Positions 35,044 to 45,881 of a stretch of 64,000 nucleotides of DNA are shown piece by piece. Position numbers and translations under genes: made by a program. The notes beneath the pieces are model-generated. The model searched no databases. It was not told the DNA's origin and saw nothing but the letters and a program-made list of their open reading frames with translations. Within the stretch, counting starts at the first letter, position 1. Each line of letters begins with the position of its first letter. The stretch covers positions 3,782,001 through 3,846,000 of the forward strand of contig NC_057765.1 in the NCBI RefSeq assembly GCF_010389155.1, read 5' to 3'. This DNA comes from Erigeron canadensis. Taxonomy: Eukaryota; Streptophyta; Magnoliopsida; Asterales; Asteraceae.

Positions 35044-37615
35044 ATGGCAGGGGGGGCTTTTGCACCAGCAGGAGTGGCAAAGGAAAGAGCAGAGTTGTAT
35101 CAAGGGAAGGTTACGAATTACGTCATCATTGCTTGCATTGTTGCTGCGGTTGGAGGTTCCATTTTTGGATATGATATTGGAATTTCAGGTGATTCGATCG
35201 ATACAGTTTTTATTTTGGTCAGTCATGGCCCAGATTTTAGGTTCAATATGTTTTAAGGGTCTAAAATTGTTCAGACCTAAGCATTTTCTGTTATGGGTCA
35301 AAATGAGCCATTGCTCTGCAAGTGACAAGTTGAGCGGCCAACATATTCTGTTACATATAATAAATATGACTACAAAAAGATATTGAAATTAGTTATCCCT
35401 AATCTAGCCTTTTTAATAGCCCTTTCGATGATTCCAGGCATTTGAATCGAATTTGGACCACCTTCACATTTGACTGTTCAAAGTTGCAACCTTTAGATTT
35501 TTTGATCATTAATTATATCTGTAATTTGTATTGCACAAACATCTATAATCAATTTAGTTGTTTAAACAAGTGTCAACTGACTAAATGGGATTGCTCAAAC
35601 ATCTATCATTAAATTTTGTTTTGGGTCAACCGACTTGATTTAACAAGTAGTAGAAAATTACCCATTTTGACCTGAACCCATTTGGACCTGTTACCTGACC
35701 TGCTCAATCTCCCATCTTTTCTGATAACGTATGAATAATTCTTTTGCAAACCAGGAGGGGTGACATCCATGGATGCATTCCTTAAAGAGTTCTTTCCCGT
35801 GGTGTATGAAAAGAAGATACGCTCACAAGAAAATAACTACTGCAAGTTCAATGACCAAGGACTAGCAGCATTTACCTCATCTCTATACCTGGCTGGCTTG
35901 GTTGCAACACTGTTTGCATCTCCTGTTACACGTAAATATGGGCGTCGAATCAGTATAATATGTGGTGGGTTCAGTTTTCTTGTGGGTGCAGTACTCAATG
36001 CTACAGCAATCAGTTTTGTAATGCTTCTTTTGGGACGAATAATGCTTGGGGTTGGCATTGGCTTTGGTAATCAGGTAATTTAGTCCTCGGCCTTCACTTA
36101 AATTGCTTCTTTAGGGACTTGAACCGGCTACAGAATGGTTGGTAGGCTATCTCACTGCCTCTATGCTTGATTTTGGCAAAAGAAATTGCAAAGAACTAGC
36201 GTAAAAGAAAATGTTGCTTGGTCACAAGATCCGAGTTTCATTCATATAGATATTCTATAAGGAACATTGTAACTAAGTTAAGCTTTTTCAAATATATCTA
36301 TCAACAACGTGTTTTTCTGTTTGAAGGCAATACCACTTTATTTATCCGAAATGGCCCCAACCCATCTCAGGGGAGGCTTAAACATGATGTTTCAGTTAGC
36401 AACCACACTCGGAATCCTGTCAGCAAACATGATCAACTATGGAACAAGTAAGCTCGGGCAGTGGAATTGGCGGCTCTCTCTAGGACTAGCTGCTGTACCA
36501 GCACTATTAATGACAGTGGGGGGTATATTTCTTCCAGAAACCCCAAACAGCTTAATCGAACAGGGATCAAAGGAAAAAGGGAGGAAAGTTTTAGAAAGAA
36601 TTCGAGGAACCCAAAATGTGGATGCTGAATTCGAAGACATGATTGATGCAAGTGAATTGGCTAACTCAATTAAGCATCCTTTCAAGAATATTTTGAAAAG
36701 GAGTAGACCACAGTTAGTGATGGCGATTTTTATGCCTATGTTTCAAATCCTCACAGGGATAAATTCAATTCTCTTTTATGCCCCGGTATTATTTCAAAGT
36801 ATGGGTTTTAAAAGGAATGCATCCCTTTACTCGTCTGCTTTGACTGGAGCAGTTCTTGTTCTTTCTACGTTGGTGTCTATTGTCACGGTTGACAAATTGG
36901 GTCGAAGAGTTTTGCTGATTGTAGGTGGCGTTTTAATGATCATTTGTCATGTAAGTCGAAAAATGATCAGAGTTGGCTATTTTGACTCGTTTATTTATGA
37001 ACAAGTCAATTTGTTTATCATCAATCTCTAACGGGAAAATATAGAAAATAATAGTTAAGACACCAAAAGCTACTTATTTTGTGACTCAAGTAAAATTACC
37101 CAACCCACCCATATTGTCCCTTCCAAGATTTTTATTATTTTACATAGTAGGCCTAACATACTGAATATATGTGGTATACCTGTTTTCATTTAAAACAGAT
37201 CATTGTGGGCACAATAATGGGGCTCAAATTTGGCGATGATCAAGAACTGTCAAAGAGTTATTCGGTCGGAGTGGTAGTTGTAATTTGTATCTTTGTGGCA
37301 GCATTTGGATGGTCCTGGGGCCCACTTGGTTGGACAGTCCCAAGTGAGATATTCCCATTGGAAACACGGTCAGCAGGTCAAAGCATTACCGTTGCAGTCA
37401 ACCTCTTCTTCACGTTCATCATGGCGCAATCTTTCCTCTCCCTCCTTTGTGGTTTGAAATATGGGCTATTCTTGTTTTTCACTGGATGGATTACTGTAAT
37501 GACAATATTTGTCTACATTCTCCTGCCAGAAACAAAAGGAGTTCCTATTGAAGAAATGATGCTAATGTGGCAAAAACATTGGTTTTGGAAGAAGATCGTA
37601 TTAGAAAAGTCATAA
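35044..37615 (+). CDS. STP7: Sugar transport protein 7-like hexose/H+ symporter, copy 2
   Basis: Four exons: 35044-35188, 35755-36074, 36327-36950 and 37199-37615, with the same phases as copy 1, giving 501 residues. Exons 1 and 2 have the same lengths as in copy 1; exon 3 is one codon shorter (one residue lost in the ILEKRNRPQ region) and exon 4 stops earlier. Key features are kept: [17 protein letters not shown] with the lid Cys, [39 protein letters not shown], the second lid Cys in SLLCGLKYG, and [11 protein letters not shown]. The last codon of exon 3 is CAT where copy 1 has CAG (Gln to His), and copy 2 has a few more changes such as DRLGRR to DKLGRR. The gene looks functional. Introns are shorter: 566, 252 and 248 bp. 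Confidence 0.93.
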
Positions 37616-38969
37616 GAAAGACGGAGTTAAGACAGACAGAACATGGTCGCCGATAGGCACATACTGTAATCAGTTTAATTATAAGTTGTCTGTTAGAATC
37701 ATATCGCTTCTTTCTTTTTTTTATTTATTTTTTAGTTATTTTATAAATCATCTATCTCTAACGGGGCAATTTCTTTTTGTTAACAGAATTGAACCCAAGG
37801 TGTTTACCACTGATCCAAATCATGTTGTTTTAATGATTTATAAATTAACTCATTCATAAATAAACATGTCAAAATTCAGGCAATTATTTCTTGCCATGTA
37901 GCATAGAGCGGGACATACCATAATGTACCAATTATTGAGTGGATACGCCACCATAATACATCAATTATTTACATTTTGAATATAATACTTTGGATTTATG
38001 TTGATATAATTCTTTCTATTTTTGTTATATGGCACAGGATTTCCAAAATTATTGGACGGCCCTGCTAGTTTGTAGTAAAGATTGTATTCTATATATCCAG
38101 GTCACTTTATTTCACTTTCCGAACATTTACTTAGTCTTGGATGACTTAAAAATGTACTTGTTAGGTTGTTATAGTAGCATTTTTTGATAAAATAGCACTC
38201 TGGGGTGAAAATGCAAAGCCTCACCCCTCCCCCTCCTAAAGAGATCCTAGCCTGGCATAAAAATTTCGTTGTGTTTTTAATATTTCTTGTATTTAGAAAA
38301 TATGCCTTTTTCACGTAAACAAAAAAAGAATCGTATGTTCAAAGTGATGGTGAAATCTATAGTAACTTGTCACTTTGCTAGATTGCACTTTGAAATCTAT
38401 AGTAACTTGTCACTTTAATAGAATGCATTATAGAGATATCATATCATTTCACTATACAGAGCATTACATGCATGCTAATTAAACAACATATATACATCTT
38501 TGCCAAAAGAATTGCGACTCATGATGACATTTTACTGTCATTTGCTCATAACGGTCGAATCCAGTTGTATAAGGCACAAGCTATTCATTCCATTACAATT
38601 ATGGAAATTTGTTGGGTATATTAGTTATGTTAAATGTTTTTAAAACCAGGTTCGAAACAACTTCTGGTTAACTGGTTAACTAAGACCAATATATTAGTTA
38701 AATTGGTGGATTTTTTTTGTATCCTGGGTTTTTGGTTGTTATTGTTCACTTGTTTAATTTGATATATAATTTATGTATTTAAATATTGTTATCGCTTAGT
38801 TAGGTTATAGGTTTATTTCATTGTTTGTTAGAGCGGTTTGTCACTCATTTGTTTATTGGATGGTGCACTCTAAGTGCATAGGTTGTAATTAGTCTTGACA
38901 TTCTTTCAAACGCCTATTTTAATTGTGAGTTACAATGTCTAAGATGATGACCTTTTATCGAAAAAAACT
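37616..38969. other. Intergenic DNA after the STP pair
   Basis: AT-rich; no gene seen. AATCTATAGTAACTTGTCAC occurs twice near 38351 and 38393. Near 38218-38255 the reverse strand reads GCTAGGATCTCTTTAGG then a G-rich block, resembling a hAT terminal region. Confidence 0.4.
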
Positions 38970-39070
38970 ATAAGTATTGGTTATATAATGAATTGTAAAC
39001 GCATTTTTGTTTAACCGTATATAAGTATTGGTTATATAATGAATTGTAAACGCATTTTTGTTTAACCGTA
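38970..39070 (+). repeat. 51-bp tandem duplication
   Basis: The unit starting ATAAGTATTGGTTATATAAT and ending TTTAACCGTAT occurs twice in a row, at 38970-39020 and 39021-39070, essentially identical, so it is recent. Confidence 0.95.
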
Positions 39071-39952
39071 TTAATTTAAATATATTACTTTTATGAAAAC
39101 AATTTAATAATACCATTTGATGATTCTCATGTACCCTAAAGACGAAACATGTCATGTCTGCCGCAAGGCCTGCCTGGATAAGTATGGGGAACATGCGGTT
39201 CATTGTAAGGAGTTGTCTGGGTTTAAATATCGACACAATTGGGTGTGGGACGTTCCATGGGACATTATAAGGCGAGTCGGGATCGCGTCCAAAAAAGAGG
39301 CCCTAGTGAACTTCTTTACAAACCCCGCAGAAGGGAGATCTACTCTGCGACTAGCAAATTTGCTCGTCTTTGGTTAGGTCGGGGGAAAACACGCATGTGT
39401 TGACCTCACAGGGGTATCCCCTCTAGCTGGTTTGAGGTATATTGGTTTTGTAGCTGAATAAGCAATGAGAAGAGCTGAAGCGAAGAAAGTTGAAAAGCAT
39501 GTCAAAGCTTGTGAAGAGAATCAACATGTATTTGTTACTCTCGCATTGATACCTGTAACAACCGTCACCTGAGCGTTCGTCTGACTGTACTTTTCCGTTC
39601 GAATAAGGTTAGTAACCGTCAAACATAAGTCTAAAGACGTGAGTTTTTATAGATTAAAGTATGATTAAGACATGTCATTTTATTGTATACTAGTGTTTTA
39701 GACTTTTTAGGACTTGGTGCGAATGTTTGAGGAAGACTAGCTGTTTAATAGAAATGCCTAAATAAAGACTTAAAATACTTTCATGAGTCAAATATGGTCA
39801 TGTGACTAGTCGTTGGGTTCGTAATTCAAAAATATATCATAAAATATGGTCAAATCATTTTTATGACATTCGGTGTTCATCCGGTAAGCAAAAAGGACTA
39901 AAACTGTCAGGCGTTCCGTTAGTCTGACGGACCTCCCCTCCCTTGGCTCTCC

Positions 39953-39962
39953 CTATAAATAG
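39953..39962 (+). promoter_or_regulatory. TATA box of solo LTR
   Basis: CTATAAATAG sits after a C/T-rich stretch and 30 bases before TTTTGCCC, a position compatible with the transcription start of the LTR's own promoter. Prediction from sequence only. Confidence 0.55.
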
Positions 39963-41574
39963 AAGACCAGCCTTTTGCCCTTTTTTTCTTGTTTTGGTCG
40001 TTCACATAGCTACACACACACTCAAGGTTTTCTTTCAAGAATTCTAGCAAAATTTTCTATTGATTTTCGGTTCTAAATGCGTGTAAATCAATCAAGGCTT
40101 CAATCATCGATCAAGAAACAAGTGTTTATTATCATAATTATCATCAAAAAACGTGGGTAAGGCTGTTCTTCATCTATTTAATTCGTTCTATATGTATATA
40201 TACGTTTACTTTTTCGTTATTTATCAAAAGCTAAGCGAATCATGTCTTTGATTATTGTTTGTGCATCTTTCGGTTACATTTGTGTTTAAGAACTGAAATT
40301 GAACCTTGATTAAGGTTTGATTCGACTCGTTATGCACTTATGTAATCGGTTTTGTGCAACTACAAATTGAAGATATCCTTTACTTGGCTAAAAGACTCAA
40401 AAACTAGTCGATTTCGTATCCTAGATCAAGATTTGTGCAATTGTCAATCACATTATGTATGAAATCGGTCAATCATCACCCTTTTTGTACTGAGTTGTGT
40501 AACTTTTGTGCATCCAAGATCCATGGGTATGAATTGGCTAGCCATAATCTACGTCGTTTTAACAAAAATCGCATCGAAATCGTCGTTTTTGATCAAAATG
40601 CGTCCAAATCCGACCCCGAACAGGTCTAGCTCGACCTCTACCTCTACCTGGTCTAAGTTCAACCTCTCATAGGTTTTGTCGCTTAAACGTCTCGTAAAGT
40701 TACTAGTTTGACCCGAAATGACTTGTTTTAACTCTCGGACCCTTAAGTATTGGGAAGAACTCATTTTGACCTCTGTCCAGACCTGTCATGGTCGAGTTCA
40801 ACCACTTCCCTACTCATATAATCGATTTCTTTGGCCCTTCGTGTCCATACGCGCTTAATCGGTTCTTAAACTTGACTAGTCTTCTCAAAAAGTGTAGTTT
40901 TGGTCCAATTGATTAACGTATGATTAAATGGTTTCAAAATAACATTTTTAGGCTGTAGTTGGTCGAGTTCAACCATAAGGTTGAGCTCAACCTCAACTCG
41001 TTTCGGTTTCGTAAGCTTTTCGGTTAAAATCTCCGGTTTCGCCTAGTTTTGATTAAATTCGAGTAAAACTTATTTTGGGCTACAAAATGATTTCAAATCA
41101 GGTTTTATTGATAAAATAATTTATTTTGAACTTAAGAAAGGACATTGGTGTCAAATCTAGACTCTTGTTCGGTTTATTCGAATTTTGTCAAACGTCGTTT
41201 TAAAAGTTAAATAAAGACATGTGCACTTAAAGGCATTTCTAATAGGCTAAGACTTAAGACCAAAGACTTTCATTGTGACTTGTTATGTATTATTGATAGG
41301 TGTTGATTGTCGTGGACTTTGATTGTGCTTGTCGTGCTCGTTCGTTATACTTTCATAACACTTTTAAGCTGAGTTTCGTAGCCCCTCTTTTTACAAGTTT
41401 TGGGGTGGAAAGTATACTTATGTTTCAAATAGTTTTGTCGATTTCTGTTTATGTTCAAAACGGAGCCTGTGCGTATAGAGTTACTTGTGCCATTCGACGT
41501 GCTTGATTTTGTTTATATGTGTGCGATTTATGTGTTTATTGTTATGATTTATGGTTTGGACGTGCTTATTGTAT

Positions 41575-41735
41575 GAGTTTGAGACTTGGACATGAGACTT
41601 GAGACTTGGACTAAGGCAGGTACCGTAAGGCCAGACTTTGAGACATTGAGACTTTGAGACATTGAGTCTTCAAGACATTGAGTCTTTGAGACATCGAGAC
41701 TTTGAGACATGAGACATGAGACTTTGGACATATTA
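41575..41735 (+). repeat. GAGACTTTGAGACATT short repeats in LTR
   Basis: Degenerate 9-16 bp units built from GAGACTT, GAGACAT and GAGTCTT recur about ten times. The plus and minus open frames here are by-products. Confidence 0.75.
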
Positions 41736-44079
41736 TGTATTCAACTAATACTTGTTTAGACTTTAAAAAATCGACAAAAGACTTATTTCTTTGACTAGAC
41801 TTTTTGACTAAAACCTACGAACTCACCAACCTTTGTGTTGACACGTTTTAGTATACTTTTCAGGTACTCAGGCTATTTAGGGATAAGGACTTTCATGCTA
41901 GGACTGGACTTTGGAGACTAGAGCTCCTTTACTTTTGTCAGACTTTAAGGCTGCATGCCTTGGTTTATTCCTTTTATGGATGTACTTGTGATAAGCTTTC
42001 CTAGCATTGTCATGACTTTGAACTCATGTTTTGGGAATATATTCATTATATTCTATTCCATATAGCAGTATCTATGTAATTCTATGACGTGCTGTACTTT
42101 TCATGACACCTCATGTTTCCACCAACGGTGGGGTGTTACAATACCTTTGGTTCCTTGGCACCAAAAGCAATTCGTTTCCTGTCCAGGGTTCAAGGAGTTA
42201 TTCATAACAATATCTCGACTCCAAGGGGCATAGGTTTGTTTCCAGTAGATTTGGTTTCGCAATTCAGGAAGGGGTGGTGGCGCAACTTGTGTGGCGCAAC
42301 TTGTTGCCCACCTACCAGCTATTATGATGTAATTTGACAAAATTGAAGCAGTAAATTATTTTAGAACTTAAAAAAAAATATTTAATAGTTAATCCAATTC
42401 AACCTGTTTGTTTAATCCGTTGAATTAAAAATTTTAACACTTCGTCAATTAACTCAAAAACGGATTTTAAACATTGTTGGCGAGTATTTTTTATTTTATG
42501 TTCTAGTAGTGATCTTATTTTGTCATATATATGTTTGAACATAGAAAAGATGGAATTCTGATCCACAAATCTTGTCTTTTTTGTTTTTTAACTTTAACTT
42601 TACCTAAAAAGTAGAGTTCGTTGTTTATCTCTTGCCCCAAAGCCACACGATGGGTGTATGTCTATTTCAATTTGTCATGGAAACTAATCTCATCTAAGAT
42701 TCCCAAAACATTTTTATAGTATTATAAGACCGTTAAAGTGTCAATCATGATCATCGCATCTATATCCCCTTGCTATTAAAAATTATAAACCCCAAAAATA
42801 GGACACTGCCCTATAGTCTAACATATATATAACTCTTTTTTTTTGTTGATAAATTACATTTTTTTCGTCCATGTGCATGGTGTATTAAAGTTACAGTTTC
42901 GTAAAAAGATGATTGTCAAGGATGTTAAAAGTGGGCAAACTCTCAAACAATGGATGTTTGTCATGTCAAATTTGTCAAATATCAAAATATACCAAAATAT
43001 GAGAGATGGTTGTCTAACCATACCAATTCATAGCAAGATATAAAAATATTTAATGCACTCCAACAATCTTTTTGACCTCAAATTATCCTGATTCATACCA
43101 ACTGTCAAATGTTCACTTTGATCAGCATCCCACCACCAGTTAATTATATATGCAGATGATTGATGCTAAATGGTAGGGGGGTATTCCACCTTGCCAATAA
43201 TCAATATCGCCACAATATGGTTAATTTGATGGTGGTTCACTTGTAAGGTCTTTTGACCTTAGGAAATCTACCAAGGTTCAATCTTACTTTTTACATCATA
43301 GACACGTGTGGTTTGAGTTCTGCATACTGTCCTAATTAAATATCAGTGTGATGTCTCGAATCTTAACTAATAACTACTAACTCATTTTTTAAAGAAACTT
43401 ATCTCCACCATATGATGTCCTTCCCTACTACCCTTAAAAATTAAGTATTGTATATGTATCATGTTATGTGTTATCTTATTTATTTGGTTTGTTATAAACT
43501 AGGTACATACAAATCGAAGATTTTAATTTTCTTTTTAGTATTCGTTGGTTGTCTGATTTCTTTAGCTTTATAGCTTACTTTTTGTGTTTATATATTATAG
43601 TAATTAACGAAAATAGAAAGTACTCCATAAACCTCAAAGTAATATAAAATGTGATATATTTTATTAATTGTGTAAATTATTCATAAATGTTGAGAAATTT
43701 ACCATAGATTGTTTTAATTGGGTATTGTTTAGATTATATATTTGCGGAAACCCTCAAATTTGCCTAGAATTGAACACGGACCTAATACCTTTTGTGAGGA
43801 AGGGTCGTTTTCATTAGATTATTTGGTTGTGATTATAAAATGTGATTACTTAGTTAGAATTGATATTAGTGGAGTTGTTTGTGACTCTAGATTTTGCCGA
43901 AAAGTTAAAGCTTGATTGAAGGATGTTCCCTTGTGTTAAATGTACTTTCTTTGTTTCAACGTATGAAACTATTTTGGAATTAAGCTAATATTATATTTTA
44001 TTATTATTATCATTATATATTGTGTACTTTTAATTAGAAACTATTTATTTATTTCAGGACGTTGCCTCGGGAGACATTA

Positions 44080-44800
44080 TGTAATATCTACACTTGTGGC
44101 AAAAGTTATATAAAATGAAACTTGTGTGTCAAAAGTTAAAAAGTGAAAAATTATGTGGCAGAAAGTAAAAAAAATGAAACCATGGTGGCTGAAGTTGAGA
44201 TATTTAAAGTTTGTGTTAAAAAGTTAACAATATGAACCTTTGTTGACAAAGGGAAAAAATTTAAAAGTTTTGAGGTTAAAAGTAAGAAAATAAAACTTTC
44301 TTGACAAAAGTTACAAAATTGAAAATTATGTCACGAAAACTCAAAGTTATATAGTAAAAAGTAATAAATAACATGAAATTTTGGTGACCGAACTTGAAAT
44401 ACCTAAAGCTATATGGGAAAAGGTTAAGAAAATGAAACTTCGTTGACAAAAGTTAGGTGGTAAAAAGTAAAGAAAATGAAGCATTCGTTTCGATCAAAGT
44501 TATGTGCAAAAACAAAGGAAAATGAACTTTCGTGAAAAAAGTAAAAAAACCGAAACTTATGTGGTAAAACTTAACAAAAGTTATGTGGTAAAAAGTAAGC
44601 GAATGAAAATTTCGTGGCAAAAGTCAGAAAAATAAAAGCATAAAAGCTATGTAAATAGAACAAAACTTTCGTGCGAAAAGTGGAATAAACACAAGTGATG
44701 TGGCAAAAATAAAAGGGCGAAAACTTTAGTAATTTATGTGATAAAAATTAAAGAGAATGAAACTTTCATGGCAAAAATTAAAAAACCAAAAATTAACTAA
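44080..44800 (+). repeat. Long degenerate array of TTCGTGGCAAAAGTTA-type units
   Basis: Over 700 bp, blocks like AAAATGAAACTTTCGTGACA and AAAAGTTATGTGGTAAAAAG recur with drifting spacing (roughly 25-45 bases), more than 15 times. Units are heavily diverged, so the array is old. It holds no coding frame. The flanking 42346-44079 and 44800-44970 are AT-rich without a gene. Confidence 0.7.
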
Positions 44801-44979
44801 AAAACGAATTTAAAAAAAAAATCAAGCAGACAAGCAGGCTGCTGATTGAGCAGCCTACCTAGTTGCTTGTACTGTAGTAAACGCTTCTTAAAATGTTATA
44901 TATAATAATGGATTTCAAATTATATCAAACAATTTTTAGACATTTGATTGATTTTAAATCATTATTATCATCTATTAGA

Positions 44980-45360
44980 CTGGTACCCGCACATTGCAGC
45001 GGCTAAACGGTACGTCAATATTAGAAAATACTCAAATAGGGTATGTGTATTGAAGGGTATTTGTATAGTGGTTATATGAGAATATTCAAAAAAAAAATGC
45101 TTAATTACTTAAAACAGTTTGCATTATAAAGAAGTATAGATATATATATAGATTATAATTCTATGTGAGTTAGGGATAACACTTGAAAATTTGCTTAATT
45201 ACTTAAAAGTGAGGGTTCAGTTTGCTTTATATAGAAGGGTATCCGAGTAATGCAGCGGCAGTTGGTGGTGCGGGCGGTGGTGACGGCGAGGGGGGGCATT
45301 AGTAATGGTAGTGGTGGTGTTAGTGGTGGTGGTGGTAGCAGTAACGATGTGATTGTTAAT
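44980..45360 (-). repeat. CTGG-hairpin terminus and GGT-rich segment
   Basis: CTGGTACCCGCACATTGCAG at 44980 matches the CTAG-hairpin signature with one change. At 45243-45345 ATGCAGCGGCAGTTGGTGG is followed by GGTGGTGG-rich DNA, the same composition that follows the signature at 52696 and 59641. Probable worn copies of one non-autonomous family. Confidence 0.4.
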
Positions 45361-45732
45361 GTAAAAAAAAGATAGTGAGTTAACATTTATATATGGGTTG
45401 AAAGATGTATGTTGTAGATAATTTCATTAAGATTGTTATAAGTATATATTAGATGAAAATATTTAAATAAATGAATAAGATAGTGAGTTAGTTTAAATAG
45501 ATAGATGGGTATTTTAGGTAACTTTGGTGTGTAGGTTGAAAATATGTTAAATTTAAAGGTATTTTGAATTTTTTTTAAAAATAGAAAGTTTTTTTTAAAA
45601 AAAGAAGTAGTTTGTTTTATAAATAAGTAATACATTAAGGATGTTTAAGGCAAGGGTATTTTTTGTATAAAAAAAATGCTAAATTTCCTAAAATAGAATA
45701 GCCAATATGCTTTATAAAGGATTATAGATATA

Positions 45733-45800
45733 CTAGCACAATGTTGTAGTGATGGCAAGGGATGACAGTTTGGTGGTAACAGCAACTGTTGGTGATCGAC
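45733..45800 (-). repeat. CTAG-hairpin terminus
   Basis: A|CTAGCACAATGTTGTAG followed by a GGTGGTAAC stretch matches the family signature. It lies 82 bp before the solo LTR at 45882. Confidence 0.35.
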
Positions 45801-45881
45801 GTCGAGTAGTCTACATGAAACAGATAAACACTAAATATAATATAAATAATATATAAGTGTTGTTATACATGAAGTTTTAAG

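Larger units (their letters stand above)
39554..42140 (+). mobile_element. Solo LTR, gypsy-like, 2.6 kb
   Basis: It begins TGTAACAACCG and ends GGGGTGTTACA; flanking ATACC repeats are perfect (39549-39553 and 42141-42145). A TATA box lies 400 bp in (39953), followed by a leader-like stretch ending near a G-poor purine region. The motif GAACTCACCAACCTTTGTG..GTTTTAG..CAGGTA near 41818-41870 recurs in the LTR at 49175-51638. No gag/pol nearby. The LTR has small GAGACTTTGAGACATT repeats at 41575-41735. Confidence 0.9.
39117..42341 (+). pseudogene. Transposon-associated coding relic split by a solo LTR
   Basis: The left piece (39117-39553) encodes DETCHVCRKACLDKYGEHA, a Cys/His segment, then KYRHNWVWDVPWDIIRRVGI and, after in-frame stops near 39377 and 39463, HACVDLTGVSPL and KHVKACEENQHVF. 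The right piece (42141-42341) resumes with a FLSRVQGVIHNNISTPRG segment and ends near 42338. From memory these blocks occur together at the C-terminal end of predicted plant proteins that often carry a reverse-transcriptase domain. I therefore read it as a mobile-element ORF tail, but the family is not certain. The ATACC duplication shows the LTR landed inside it. Confidence 0.65.

Noticed and set aside
42101..42340. Minus-strand 79-residue frame opposite the relic's right piece
   Set aside because: The plus-strand reading continues the conserved relic; the minus frame crosses the LTR border and matches nothing.
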